From assembly GCF_028885415.1 (NCBI RefSeq), contig NZ_CP118527.1, positions 8,618,001-8,682,000 on the forward strand: a DNA stretch of 64,000 nucleotides. The letters are read 5' to 3'. Shown here piece after piece: positions 46,776 to 55,826 of this stretch. Each line of letters starts with the position of its first letter. Position 1 is the stretch's first letter. Source of the stretch: Streptomyces coeruleorubidus. GTDB taxonomy: Bacteria; Actinomycetota; Actinomycetes; Streptomycetales; Streptomycetaceae. The notes under the pieces were generated by a model. The model was not told the DNA's origin. It saw only the letters and a program-made list of their open reading frames with translations, and searched no databases. The position numbers and the translations under genes are program-made.

Positions 46776-48311
46776 ATGGCCGTTTCCCGACGCGTCGTCC
46801 TCGCCTCCGCCACCGTCCTCGCCGCCTCCGCCGGCATGGCGGCACCAGCACTCGCGGTTTCCGAGGACTCACGTCAGCGCATCCCCGTCAGCCCCGACGA
46901 CACCCGGGAGGACCTGGTCCGCAAGGCCTCCCGGGTACGCCCCACCGCCCGGCAGCTCGCCTGGCAGCGCCTGGAGCGCACCGCGTTCCTGCACTTCGGT
47001 GTGAACACCTTCACCGGTCTGGAATGGGGCACGGGCGACGAGGACCCGGACGTCTTCCAGCCGGCCGGCCTCGACACCGACCAGTGGGCCCGCGCCCTGC
47101 GCGACGGCGGTTTCAAGCTCGCCATCCTCACCGTCAAGCACCATGACGGCTTCGTCCTCTACCCCTCCCGCTACACCGGCCACACCGTGGCGTCGAGCAG
47201 CTGGCGCGCCGGCCGGGGCGACGTCCTGCGCGACTTCGCCGACTCCATGCGGCGGCACGGCATCAAGGTCGGCGTCTACATCTCACCCGCCGACGAGAAC
47301 CAGTACCTGCACGGCGTGTACGCCAACGGCAGCGCCCGCTCCCCGCGCACCGTGCCCACGCCCGTCGACGGCGACGACCGCACACCCTCCCGCTCGTACA
47401 CGCTCCCCGCCACCGACTACGGCGCCCACATGCTCAACCAGCTCTACGAGGTGCTCACCGAGTACGGGCCGGTCGACGAGGTGTGGTTCGACGGGGCGCA
47501 GGGGCACATCCCGCCGGACAAGGTCGAGAAGTACGACTGGGACAGCTGGTACGCCCTGGTGCGGTCGCTCGCCCCGGACGCCGTCGTCGCCGTGACCGGG
47601 CCGGACGTGCGGTGGGTCGGCAACGAGGCCGGACCGGCCCGCGAGGACGAGTGGAGCGTCGTCCCCGTACAGCAGAAGGACTACGGGCGGACCGACTACG
47701 CCCTCTCCTACGACGCCCCCGACATGGGCAGCCGGGACGCGCTGGTCGCGGCCCGGCCGGTGGCCGACCACCTCCAGTGGTGGCCCGCCGAGTGCGACGT
47801 GTCGATCCGGGACGGCTGGTTCTACCACGCCGACCAGCAGCCGAAGAGCATCGAGCAGTTGACGGACATCTACTTCCGGTCCGTCGGCCGGAACTCCGTA
47901 CTGCTGCTCAACGTCCCGCCGGACACCGACGGGTTGTTGCCGGCCGCCGATGTGACGCGGCTGCGGGAGTTCCGCGAGCGGATCGAACGGGAGCTGCCCG
48001 AGGACCTGGCGCTCGGGGCGCGGTCCGGCACTTCGCCGACCGGGATGACCGTCGACCTCGGCGTCACGCGTGAGGTGGACCGGGTCCGGCTGGCGGAGGA
48101 CATCCGGTACGGCCAGCAGGTGGAGAGTTTCGTGGTCGAGGCGTACCGCGACGGCGGCTGGGAGGAGGTGGCCCGGGCGGGGGTGATCGGCGCGAGCCGG
48201 ATCCTGCTGCTGCCCGACGCCGTACGGGCCCGGCGGTGGCGGGTCCGGGCGACCGGGGCGCGAGGCCCCGTACGGATCGCTGGGTTCGGCCTGTACCGGT
48301 CCCGGGTCTGA
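46776..48311 (+). CDS. Secreted alpha-L-fucosidase (GH29)
   Basis: It releases L-fucose from glycans. The 511-residue protein starts at ATG 46776 behind GAGGAG and has a twin-arginine-like signal (SRRVVLASATVLAASAGMAAPALA). The barrel shows FLHFGVNTFTGLEWGTG, LAILTVKHHDGFVLYPS with the HHDG substrate motif, and EVWFDGAQGH with nucleophile Asp239. A C-terminal beta-sandwich (from about 400, MTVDLGVTREVDRVRLAE) resembles carbohydrate-binding F5/8-type domains. The adjacent fucose catabolic operon supports the substrate assignment. Confidence 0.94.
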   Translation: MAVSRRVVLASATVLAASAGMAAPALAVSEDSRQRIPVSPDDTREDLVRKASRVRPTARQLAWQRLERTAFLHFGVNTFTGLEWGTGDEDPDVFQPAGLDTDQWARALRDGGFKLAILTVKHHDGFVLYPSRYTGHTVASSSWRAGRGDVLRDFADSMRRHGIKVGVYISPADENQYLHGVYANGSARSPRTVPTPVDGDDRTPSRSYTLPATDYGAHMLNQLYEVLTEYGPVDEVWFDGAQGHIPPDKVEKYDWDSWYALVRSLAPDAVVAVTGPDVRWVGNEAGPAREDEWSVVPVQQKDYGRTDYALSYDAPDMGSRDALVAARPVADHLQWWPAECDVSIRDGWFYHADQQPKSIEQLTDIYFRSVGRNSVLLLNVPPDTDGLLPAADVTRLREFRERIERELPEDLALGARSGTSPTGMTVDLGVTREVDRVRLAEDIRYGQQVESFVVEAYRDGGWEEVARAGVIGASRILLLPDAVRARRWRVRATGARGPVRIAGFGLYRSRV

Positions 48312-48316
48312 GCGGC

Positions 48317-49351
48317 TCAGCGCAGGTGGCGTGCGAAGAAGGCCTCGGTGAGGTCCATCGAGGCCGGCCACCGCGGCCCGAAGGTGTGTTCCTCGCCGGC
48401 GTGGGTGCGCAGTTCGACGTCCTTGCCCGCCTTCTCGAACGCGCCGGCGACCTGCCGTGACCAGGTCAGGGGGCAGGTGTCGTCCGCCGTGCCGTGCTGG
48501 ATCAGCAGGGGTTCGGTGACCCGGTCGACGTACGTCAGGGGCGACACCGCGCGCCAGAAGGCCGGGTTCTCCTCGGGCGTGCCGTGCTTCTCCTCGATCT
48601 GGGCCACGACGGGATCGCCGTCGGGCCGCTGGAAGTGGTCGATGTTCTCCTCCGGGCGGGCGCTCACCGGCGCGTACACCACCGCGGCGTCGAACAGGCC
48701 GGGCGCCACGACCAGCGTGTTGTACACGACCCCGCCGCCCATCGACCGGCCGAACAGGCCGATCCGGTCGCCGTCGATCTCCGGGCGCCCGGAGTCGCGC
48801 AGGGCCAGGGCGGCGCCGATGACGTCTTCGGTGTAGCCGAGGCGCAGGTTCACGTCGTTGTAGGGGTCGTCGTCGGAGCGGGCGTGGTTGCGGTAGTCGG
48901 TGTGCAGCACGACGTAGCCGCTGCGGGCCAGGCGGTCCTGTTCCCGGGGCATGCCCTGGCCGCTGACGTAGACGTCCGGGTCGATGTACCCGTGCGCCAG
49001 CACGAGCGCCGGGAACGGGCCCTTGCCCTCCGGGATGTTCATGATCCCCGAGATGGTCAGACCGTTCGCCTCGTAGGTGACGGCGTTGCGGGTGTAGGCG
49101 GAGGTCCGGTCGAGCACCGCGCCGAGGCGCAGGCCGGAGCCGGTGTGCTTGCGCTGCATCAGGGCCGGGAGGGAGACGGGGTCGGTCGGGGTGGGGGAGG
49201 GCGTCGCGCGAGGTCTCTCGCTCGTGGCCCGGGTCGATGCCGGAGAGGTCCCGGTCGCGCTTTCGTCCCCACCGCCGGTACAGCCGATCGCCACGGCCAG
49301 CAGCATTCCGGCGGTGACGCAGGCTGTGCCTCGTAGCCGCATACGGCTCAT
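48317..49351 (-). CDS. Lipoprotein alpha/beta-hydrolase (prolyl-oligopeptidase-like)
   Basis: The 344-residue protein is read from ATG 49351; ATG 49342 is an alternative, as neither has a strong ribosome site. The N-terminus TAGMLLAVAIGCTGGG is a lipoprotein signal with Cys, followed by a Ser/Thr/Pro linker. The hydrolase has the nucleophile elbow IGLFGRSMGGGVVY, Asp in LLIQHGTADDTCPLTWS and His in THAGEEHTFGP. ALVLAHGYIDPD is the oxyanion region. An esterase or peptidase is expected at the outer cell face; the substrate is unknown. It converges with the fucosidase gene, five bases apart. Confidence 0.88.
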   Translation of the reverse strand: MSRMRLRGTACVTAGMLLAVAIGCTGGGDESATGTSPASTRATSERPRATPSPTPTDPVSLPALMQRKHTGSGLRLGAVLDRTSAYTRNAVTYEANGLTISGIMNIPEGKGPFPALVLAHGYIDPDVYVSGQGMPREQDRLARSGYVVLHTDYRNHARSDDDPYNDVNLRLGYTEDVIGAALALRDSGRPEIDGDRIGLFGRSMGGGVVYNTLVVAPGLFDAAVVYAPVSARPEENIDHFQRPDGDPVVAQIEEKHGTPEENPAFWRAVSPLTYVDRVTEPLLIQHGTADDTCPLTWSRQVAGAFEKAGKDVELRTHAGEEHTFGPRWPASMDLTEAFFARHLR

Positions 49352-49492
49352 TGTCACCGTTTCGTCCACCTGGAGGAACTCGGCTGGGGCATCGCGACAG
49401 CGGGAGACGCAGGTCACATTCCTCGATGTCACATCGGGCCGGGCCCCTGACTCATAAGGGCGTAAGCATCGACAACGACAGAGGAGCCCACC

Positions 49493-49966
49493 ATGAGCGC
49501 GCGTCTGGACGTCTTCGCCATCCCGAGCGCCGGCAAGGTCATCAAGCAGTTCATGTCCCTGGGGCGGCTGGTCGTGGACTCACCGCTGCCGGCCGCGACC
49601 CGGGAGCTGGTCTCGCTCCGCGTGAGCCAGATCAACGGCTGCGCGGTGTGCATCGACATGCACACCAAGGAGGCCGCGGCGGCCGGTGAGACTTCCGTAC
49701 GGATCAACCTCGTCGCCGCCTGGCGGGAGGCCACGGTGTACACCGAGGCCGAGCGTGCCGCGCTGGAGCTGGCCGAGCAGGCCACCCGTATCGCGGACGG
49801 CGCCGGCGGGGTGCCGGACGAGGTGTGGGAGCGGGCCGCCGAGCACTACGACGAGGAGCAGCTCGTCGCCCTGGTGACCCTGATCGCCTTCATGAACACG
49901 GCGAACCGGCTGAACGTCGTCCTTCAGCAGCCGGCGGGCGACTACCAGCCCGGTCAGTTCAAGTAG
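49493..49966 (+). CDS. AhpD-like carboxymuconolactone-decarboxylase-family protein
   Basis: The 157-residue protein starts at ATG 49493 behind GAGGAG. RELVSLRVSQINGCAVCIDMHTKEA carries the CxxC-x3-H redox motif of AhpD-type proteins (CAVCIDMH). The helical body with AERAALELAEQATRIAD and LVALVTLIAFMNTANRLNVV is normal. It probably acts as a peroxidase or disulfide reductase. It converges with the FadR-type regulator through a shared terminator. Confidence 0.9.
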   Translation: MSARLDVFAIPSAGKVIKQFMSLGRLVVDSPLPAATRELVSLRVSQINGCAVCIDMHTKEAAAAGETSVRINLVAAWREATVYTEAERAALELAEQATRIADGAGGVPDEVWERAAEHYDEEQLVALVTLIAFMNTANRLNVVLQQPAGDYQPGQFK

Positions 49967-49975
49967 CGGCGGCAC

Positions 49976-50008
49976 CTCGGGCCCTGGTGGCTGTTCCTAG
50001 GGCCCGAG
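49976..50008. terminator. Convergent terminator between the AhpD-like and regulator genes
   Basis: CTCGGGCCCT (49976-49985) pairs perfectly with AGGGCCCGAG (49999-50008), with a 13-base loop. The right arm covers the last codons of the leftward regulator gene. Confidence 0.7.
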
Positions 50009-50701
50009 CTGTGCTCGTAGCCACTCCTCCACCTCGCCCACGTGCGCGGCCGCCGCCGCGCGGGCCGCCTCCGGGTCGTGGGCGGCCAGGGCGCGGTGGA
50101 TCGCGGCGTGTTCGCGGCGGGTGCGGGCGAAGGCGCCCTCCTCCTGGTAGCCGCGCCAGACACGGGCGCGGAACGTCCGCGACGACAGGCCCTCCAGGAT
50201 CGCCGCCATGGTCTCGTTGCCCGCGGCCACCGCGATCTCCCGGTGGAAGGCCAGGTCGTGGGCGAGGATCTCCTCCGGATCGTCCGTGGCGTTCATCGCC
50301 GCCAGGTGCCTCTCGACCTCGGCCAGCTGGTCCGCGGTGATCCGGGCGGCGGCCAGCGCCGTCGCCGTGGACTCCAGGACCCGCCGGATCTCCAGCAGCT
50401 CCACCAGACGCGGGCCGCGCGACAGGTCCGCCACGACGCCGAAGGTCTCCAGCAGGTCGCCGGCCTCCAGCTGCGTGACGTAGATGCCCGACCCGTGCCG
50501 GGCCTCCAGCACGCCCAGCACCGTCAGCGCGCGGATCGCCTCCCGCATCGAGCTGCGGGAGATGCCGAGCTGGGCGGCCAGGTCACGTTCGGTCGGCAGC
50601 CGCTGGCCCGGCTCCAGCCGGCCCTCGCCGATCATCGCCTTGATCCGCTCGATGGCGCGCTGCGTCACGGTGCCCTTCTGCGGGGCTGTCTCGTCGTCCA
50701 C
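49997..50701 (-). CDS. FadR-subfamily GntR regulator of the fucose operon
   Basis: The 234-residue protein starts at GTG 50701 with GGAGGAA upstream. The winged helix is RLPTERDLAAQLGISRSSMREAIRAL followed by GVLEARHGSGIYV. The C-terminal FCD domain has the metal-site pattern DLAFHREIAVAAGN and EHAAIHRALAAHD. Divergent orientation 167 bases from the sugar operon, and an FCD-type palindrome between them, support local control, with repression lifted by a fucose-derived acid (inference). Many FCD proteins sense sugar acids. Confidence 0.9.
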   Translation of the reverse strand: MDDETAPQKGTVTQRAIERIKAMIGEGRLEPGQRLPTERDLAAQLGISRSSMREAIRALTVLGVLEARHGSGIYVTQLEAGDLLETFGVVADLSRGPRLVELLEIRRVLESTATALAAARITADQLAEVERHLAAMNATDDPEEILAHDLAFHREIAVAAGNETMAAILEGLSSRTFRARVWRGYQEEGAFARTRREHAAIHRALAAHDPEAARAAAAAHVGEVEEWLRAQLGP

Positions 50702-50745
50702 GCCATTCCTCCGATCACCGGCTGCGGCGCAGTCTAATCGGCGAG

Positions 50746-50758
50746 GTGGTCGGACCAC
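50746..50758 (+). promoter_or_regulatory. FadR-type operator
   Basis: GTGGTCGGACCAC is a perfect palindrome around a central G, matching the TGGTCnGACCA pattern of FadR-group regulators. It lies between the regulator and the operon. It differs from a DasR site, which has two central bases. Confidence 0.65.
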
Positions 50759-50810
50759 TATGCGCCAGAAGCGCGGAAAACCGGCGCAGCAGGGTGTTCT
50801 GGCGAGGGAG

Positions 50811-50821
50811 TGGTCTGATAA
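50811..50821 (+). promoter_or_regulatory. Imperfect second operator
   Basis: TGGTCTGATAA keeps the left half of TGGTCnGACCA and diverges in the right half. It is 65 bases downstream of the perfect site and close to the expected operon promoter. Confidence 0.35.
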
Positions 50822-50867
50822 GTATGCGGGCATCTGCTGGAACACCGGTCGATGGGAGCGCCCTCGG

Positions 50868-51938
50868 ATGCCCGGAAGCACACTGCGCAAGCGGAACAGG
50901 TCCCGGATCGTCGGCACGGTGGCGCTGGCCGCCGGCGCCTGTCTCGTGCTCGCCGCCTGCGGCAGCACCAAGGACACCGGCGCCTCCGGTGCCGGCGGCG
51001 ACGGCAGCGGCAAGGTCGGGGTTGTCCTGCCCCTGCTGACCTCGCCGTTCTGGCAGTCGTACAACGACTACGTGCCCAAGATGGCGAAGTCCGAGGGCGT
51101 GGACGCGATGAAGACCGTCAACTCCAACAGCGACCCCTCGCAGCAGATCACCGACATCAACAACCAGCTCAACCAGGGCGTCAAGGGCCTGGTCGTCGCC
51201 CCGCTGGACAGCGCCGCCATCGAGGCGGGCCTCGACCAGGCCGAGCGCAAGGGCGTGCCGGTCGTCGCGGTGGACGTCGCGCCCGACAAGGGCAAGGTCG
51301 CCATGGTGGTCCGGGCGAACAACGTGGCGTACGGCGAGAAGGCCTGCCAGTACCTCGGCGAGCACATCACCTCGGGCAAGGTCGTGCAGATCATGGGCGA
51401 CCTCGCTTCGGTCAACGGCCGCGACCGCTCCGAGGCGTTCCGCGCGTGTGTGAAGAAGAACTTCCCGAAGCTGAAGGTCCTGGAGGTCCCCGCCAAGTGG
51501 GAGTCCGACACGGCGGCGTCCAAGCTCGACACCCTTCTCAACGCCAACCCCGACATCAAGGGCATCTACATGCAGGCGGGCGGCGTCTACCTCGCGCCCA
51601 CCCTCCAGACCCTCAAATCCAAGGGAATGCTGAAGAAGGCCGGGCAGCCGGGCCACATCACCATCGTCTCCAACGACGGCATCCCGCAGGAGTTCGACGC
51701 GATCCGCAAGGGCGAGATCGACGCGACCGTCTCCCAGCCCGCCGACGCCTACGCCAAGTACGGCATGTACTACATCAAGGCGGCGATGCAGGGGAAGACG
51801 TTCGAGCCGGGCCCGACGGACCACGACTCGACCATCGTCAAGCTGCCCAGCGGCATCCTGGAGGACCAACTGCCCGCCCCGCTGGTGACGAAGGACAACG
51901 TCGACGACCCCAAGCTCTGGGGCAACACGGTCGAATGA
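50868..51938 (+). CDS. Sugar ABC transporter substrate-binding lipoprotein
   Basis: The 356-residue protein starts at ATG 50868 behind GGGAG; no ribosome site supports the longer upstream frame. AGACLVLAACGSTKDTG is a lipobox with the modified Cys. The mature part is a type I periplasmic-binding fold of the ribose/rhamnose class: GVVLPLLTSPFWQSYNDYV, then NQGVKGLVVAPLDSAAIEAG and GIPQEFDAIRKGEIDATVSQP. It captures the imported sugar, here probably L-fucose judging by the catabolic genes. It overlaps the ATPase start by four bases. Confidence 0.93.
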   Translation: MPGSTLRKRNRSRIVGTVALAAGACLVLAACGSTKDTGASGAGGDGSGKVGVVLPLLTSPFWQSYNDYVPKMAKSEGVDAMKTVNSNSDPSQQITDINNQLNQGVKGLVVAPLDSAAIEAGLDQAERKGVPVVAVDVAPDKGKVAMVVRANNVAYGEKACQYLGEHITSGKVVQIMGDLASVNGRDRSEAFRACVKKNFPKLKVLEVPAKWESDTAASKLDTLLNANPDIKGIYMQAGGVYLAPTLQTLKSKGMLKKAGQPGHITIVSNDGIPQEFDAIRKGEIDATVSQPADAYAKYGMYYIKAAMQGKTFEPGPTDHDSTIVKLPSGILEDQLPAPLVTKDNVDDPKLWGNTVE

Positions 51939-53425
51939 GCACCCCACTGGCTGAAGCGCGGGGCGTCGTCAAGCGGTACGGCCCCACCACCGCCCTCGCC
52001 GACGGACAACTGACCGTGCTGCCGGGCGAGTCGCACGCCCTCGTCGGACGCAACGGCGCCGGAAAGTCGACCCTCGTCAGGATCCTCACCGGCCTGGAAG
52101 CCCCCGACGAGGGCACCGTCCGCTTCGACGGCGACCCCGCGCCCCCGCTCACCGACCGCGACGCCTGGCGCCGCAAGGTCGCCTGCGTCTACCAGCACCC
52201 GACGGTCGTCCCCGAACTGACCGTCGCCGAGAACCTGTTCATCAACCGGCAGCCGCGCAGGCGGGGGTTCATCAGCTGGCGCCGCCTGCAGACCGAGGCG
52301 GCCCGGCTCCTCGACACCTGGGACGTGCGCGTCGACCCCGGCGCCCGCACCGCCGACCTCAAGGTCGAGGACCGGCAGATGGTGGAGATCGCCCGGGCCC
52401 TCAGCTTCGGCGCCCGCTTCATCATCCTCGACGAACCCACCGCCCAGCTCGACAACCGCGAGATCGAGCGGCTGTTCACGCGCATGCGCGCCCTCCAGGA
52501 CTCGGGCGTCACCTTCCTGTTCATCTCGCACCACCTCCAGGAGGTCTACGAAATCTGCCAGACCGTCACGGTCCTGCGCGACGCCCGCTGGATCACCACG
52601 GCCCCGGTCGCCGACCTGCCCCGCCAGGCCCTGGTGGAGGCCATGGCGGGGGAGACGATCGCCGAACAGGCCGAGCGGCGAAGGACCCTCCCGGACGCCG
52701 GGCCCGTCCTCCTCGACGTCCGCGGACTCACCTCGCCGGCGTACGAGAACGTCGACCTCACCGTCCGCCGCGGTGAGGTCGTCGGACTCGCCGGATCCAG
52801 CGCCAGCGGCAAGACCGAGCTCGCCGAGTCGGTCACCGGACTGCACACCCCCACCAGCGGGACGGCCCGTATCGACGGTGCTCCGCTGCCGTTCGGTGAC
52901 GTCCAGGCCGCGCTGAAGGCCGGCGTCGGCTTCGTCCCCCGTGACCGGCACGACGAGGGGCTGGTCTTCGGCATGTCCATCGGCGACAACGCCACCCTCA
53001 GCGTCCTGGACCGGCTCGGCCGCTTCGGCTTCGTCGGCACCGACCGCAAGCGCGGTGTCGCCACGGCGCTGATCGAACGCCTCGACATCCACGCTCAGGG
53101 CCCCGACCAGCCCGTCTCGGACCTGTCCGGCGGCAACGCGCAGAAGGTCGTCATGGCCCGCGCTCTCGCCTCCGACCCACGGCTCCTCGTCCTCGTCAAC
53201 CCGACTGCGGGCGTCGACGTGAAGTCCAAGGAGTCCCTGCTCGCCCGGATGGACAGCGCCCGCGAGGACGGCACCGCCGTGCTCGTCGTCTCCGACGAAC
53301 TCGACGACCTCAGGCGCTGCGACCGGGTCCTCGTCCTCTTCCACGGCCGTGTCGTCGCCGAGCACCCGGCGGGCTGGCGCGACCACGAGCTCATCGCCTC
53401 CATCGAAGGAGTGGACCATGGCTGA
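51935..53425 (+). CDS. Sugar ABC transporter double ATPase
   Basis: The 496-residue protein starts at ATG 51935 in an ATGA overlap. Two nucleotide-binding halves are present. The first has GRNGAGKST, the substitute signature LKVEDRQMVEIARAL and intact Walker B IILDEPTAQLD. The second has GSSASGKTEL, a perfect signature DLSGGNAQKVVMARAL, and an altered Walker B, LLVLVNPTAGVD, where Asp-Glu is replaced by Val-Asn. One site is thus probably non-hydrolytic, as in other asymmetric sugar ABC ATPases. The stop overlaps the permease start by eight bases. Confidence 0.94.
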   Translation: MSTPLAEARGVVKRYGPTTALADGQLTVLPGESHALVGRNGAGKSTLVRILTGLEAPDEGTVRFDGDPAPPLTDRDAWRRKVACVYQHPTVVPELTVAENLFINRQPRRRGFISWRRLQTEAARLLDTWDVRVDPGARTADLKVEDRQMVEIARALSFGARFIILDEPTAQLDNREIERLFTRMRALQDSGVTFLFISHHLQEVYEICQTVTVLRDARWITTAPVADLPRQALVEAMAGETIAEQAERRRTLPDAGPVLLDVRGLTSPAYENVDLTVRRGEVVGLAGSSASGKTELAESVTGLHTPTSGTARIDGAPLPFGDVQAALKAGVGFVPRDRHDEGLVFGMSIGDNATLSVLDRLGRFGFVGTDRKRGVATALIERLDIHAQGPDQPVSDLSGGNAQKVVMARALASDPRLLVLVNPTAGVDVKSKESLLARMDSAREDGTAVLVVSDELDDLRRCDRVLVLFHGRVVAEHPAGWRDHELIASIEGVDHG

Positions 53426-54446
53426 GACCAAGACGGCCCCGCCGCTCGCGCCCGCGCGCGCCACCGACCCGCGCGCCGCCAAGGCCGTCCTGCTCCGCCG
53501 CGCCCGCGAACTCGCCCTCGTGCCCGCGCTGTTGCTGCTCCTGGTGCTAGGCGCGGTGGTGAACGACTCGTTCCTCACCGAGCGCAACATCGTCTCGATC
53601 CTCGGCGCCTCCGCCGCCCTCGCGATGGTCGTGCTCGCCGAGTCCCTCGTGCTCATCACGGGCAAGTTCGACCTGTCCCTGGAATCGGTCGTCGGCATCG
53701 CCCCCGCCGTGGGAGCCCTGCTGGTCCTGCCCGCCGCCCAGTCCGGCTGGGGCACCGAACTCCCGGCGGCATTCGCCCTGTTGGCGGTCCTCGTCGCGGG
53801 CGCGGCCGTCGGCGCCTTCAACGGCGTCCTGGTCGTGAAGTTCAAACTCAACGCGTTCATCGTGACGCTCGCGATGCTGATCGTGCTGCGCGGCCTTCTG
53901 GTCGGCGCGACCAAGGGCAAGACCCTGTTCGGGATGCCCGACAGCTTCTACTCGCTGGCGACCACCACCTTCCTCACCGTCCCGCTGTCCGTGTGGCTCG
54001 CCGCGATCGCCTTCGCCGTGGCCGGGCAGGTCCTGAAGTACCACCGCGTCGGACGCGCCCTGTACGCCATCGGCGGCAACGCGGACGCGGCCCGGGCGGC
54101 GGGCATCCGCGTGGAGCGCGTCATGCTCGGCGTGTTCGTCGTCGCGGGCGTCCTCGCCGCCGTCGGCGGCATCATGCAGACCGGATACGTCGGCGCGATC
54201 AGCGCCAACCAGGGCCAGAACATGATCTTCACGGTGTTCGCGGCAGCGGTGATCGGCGGCATCGCCCTCGACGGCGGCAAGGGCACCATGTTCGGCGCCC
54301 TGACCGGCGTACTCCTTCTGGGCGTCGTGCAGAACCTGCTCACCCTCGCCCAGGTGCCGTCGTTCTGGATCCAGGCCATCTACGGCGGGATCATCCTGGT
54401 CGCCCTCATGATCGCCCGGGTCACCACGGGCCGCGCCCAGGACTGA
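53418..54446 (+). CDS. Sugar ABC transporter permease
   Basis: The 342-residue protein starts at ATG 53418 behind AAGGAG. It has about eight to ten membrane helices and the branched-chain/ribose permease motifs ITGKFDLSLESVVGIAPAVGAL, VKFKLNAFIVTLAMLIVLRG and KYHRVGRALYAIGGNADAARAAGI, the last being the ATPase-coupling loop. It works as a dimer with the double ATPase. Normal length for RbsC/RhaP-like permeases. Confidence 0.94.
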   Translation: MAETKTAPPLAPARATDPRAAKAVLLRRARELALVPALLLLLVLGAVVNDSFLTERNIVSILGASAALAMVVLAESLVLITGKFDLSLESVVGIAPAVGALLVLPAAQSGWGTELPAAFALLAVLVAGAAVGAFNGVLVVKFKLNAFIVTLAMLIVLRGLLVGATKGKTLFGMPDSFYSLATTTFLTVPLSVWLAAIAFAVAGQVLKYHRVGRALYAIGGNADAARAAGIRVERVMLGVFVVAGVLAAVGGIMQTGYVGAISANQGQNMIFTVFAAAVIGGIALDGGKGTMFGALTGVLLLGVVQNLLTLAQVPSFWIQAIYGGIILVALMIARVTTGRAQD

Positions 54447-54482
54447 CCCGCCCGCCTCCGCCACCGACCCGAAAGGCCCTCC

Positions 54483-55826
54483 GTGTCCCCGACGCCCGCC
54501 CGCATCATCGCGGTCGACACCCACGACGTCCGCTTCCCCACCTCGCGCGAGCTCGACGGCTCCGACGCGATGAACCCGGACCCCGACTACTCGGCGGCCT
54601 ACGTCGTCCTGCGCACGGACGCGGCCGACGGGCACGAGGGGCACGGATTCGCCTTCACCATCGGGCGGGGCAACGAGGTGCAGGTCGCCGCGATCGACGC
54701 GCTGCGCGGACACCTGACCGGCCGCTCCGTCGACGATCTGTGCGCCGACCCGTCCACCCTGAACCGCGACCTGATCGGCGACAGCCAACTGCGCTGGCTG
54801 GGGCCCGAGAAGGGCGTGATGCACATGGCGATCGGCGCGGTCGTCAACGCCGTGTGGGACCTCGCCGCCAAGCGCGCCGGCCTGCCGCTGTGGCGGCTGC
54901 TCGCCGAGGCCGAACCCGAATGGCTGGTCCGCCAGGTCGACTTCCGCTACCTCACCGACGCCCTCGCCCCCGAGGAGGCCCTGACCCTCCTGCGCCGGGG
55001 CAGACAGGGCGCCGAGGAGCGCACGGCCCGGCTGCTGGAGCGCGGCTACCCCGCCTACACCACCTCACCCGGCTGGCTCGGCTACGACGACGACAAGCTC
55101 ACCCGGCTCGCGGACCGGGCCGTCGCCGACGGCTTCCGGCAGATCAAGCTCAAGGTCGGCGCCGACCTCGACGACGACATCCGCCGCTGCCGCGTCGCCC
55201 GGTCCGTCATCGGCCCGGACATCCGCATGGCCGTCGACGCCAACCAGCGCTGGGACGTCGACGAGGCCGTCCGCTGGACCAAGGCCCTCGCCGAGTTCGA
55301 CCCGTACTGGATCGAGGAGCCCACCAGCCCCGACGACATCCTCGGCCACGCCGCGATCCGCCGCGCCGTCGCCCCCGTGAAGGTCGCCACCGGCGAGCAC
55401 GTGCACAACCGGATCGTCTTCAAACAGCTCCTCCAGGCCGGCGCGCTGGACGTCGTCCAGATCGACGCGGCCCGGGTCGGCGGCGTCCCCGAGAACCTCG
55501 CGATCCTGCTGCTCGCGGCCAAGTTCGGCGTCCCCGTCTGCCCGCACGCGGGCGGCGTCGGCCTGTGCGAACTCGTCCAGCACCTGTCGATGTTCGACTA
55601 CGTGGCCCTGACCGGCACCACCGAGGACCGCGTCATCGAATACGTCGACCATCTGCACGACCACTTCCTCGACCCGGTGGTCATCCGCGAAGGTCATTAC
55701 ACGGCACCCACCGCGCCGGGCTTCTCGGCCGCCATGCGGCCCGAGTCGCTGGCGCGCTACACCTACCCGGGCGGCGAGTTCTGGGCCGCCGACCTCGACG
55801 AACAGAAGAAGGATCGGGCTGTATGA
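54483..55826 (+). CDS. L-fuconate dehydratase (enolase superfamily)
   Basis: It removes water from L-fuconate to give 2-keto-3-deoxy-L-fuconate. The 447-residue protein starts at GTG 54483 with AAAGG upstream. The conserved opening [20 protein letters not shown] is specific for this dehydratase group. The active-site lysines are in [11 protein letters not shown]; metal ligands sit in [25 protein letters not shown] and [11 protein letters not shown]; and the general acid His is in [13 protein letters not shown]. It is the first catabolic gene after the transporter and overlaps the SDR gene by ATGA. Confidence 0.94.
   Translation: MSPTPARIIAVDTHDVRFPTSRELDGSDAMNPDPDYSAAYVVLRTDAADGHEGHGFAFTIGRGNEVQVAAIDALRGHLTGRSVDDLCADPSTLNRDLIGDSQLRWLGPEKGVMHMAIGAVVNAVWDLAAKRAGLPLWRLLAEAEPEWLVRQVDFRYLTDALAPEEALTLLRRGRQGAEERTARLLERGYPAYTTSPGWLGYDDDKLTRLADRAVADGFRQIKLKVGADLDDDIRRCRVARSVIGPDIRMAVDANQRWDVDEAVRWTKALAEFDPYWIEEPTSPDDILGHAAIRRAVAPVKVATGEHVHNRIVFKQLLQAGALDVVQIDAARVGGVPENLAILLLAAKFGVPVCPHAGGVGLCELVQHLSMFDYVALTGTTEDRVIEYVDHLHDHFLDPVVIREGHYTAPTAPGFSAAMRPESLARYTYPGGEFWAADLDEQKKDRAV

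Noticed and set aside
50746..50758. DasR (dre) site
   Set aside because: The palindrome has one central base instead of two, so it fits FadR-type TGGTCnGACCA better.
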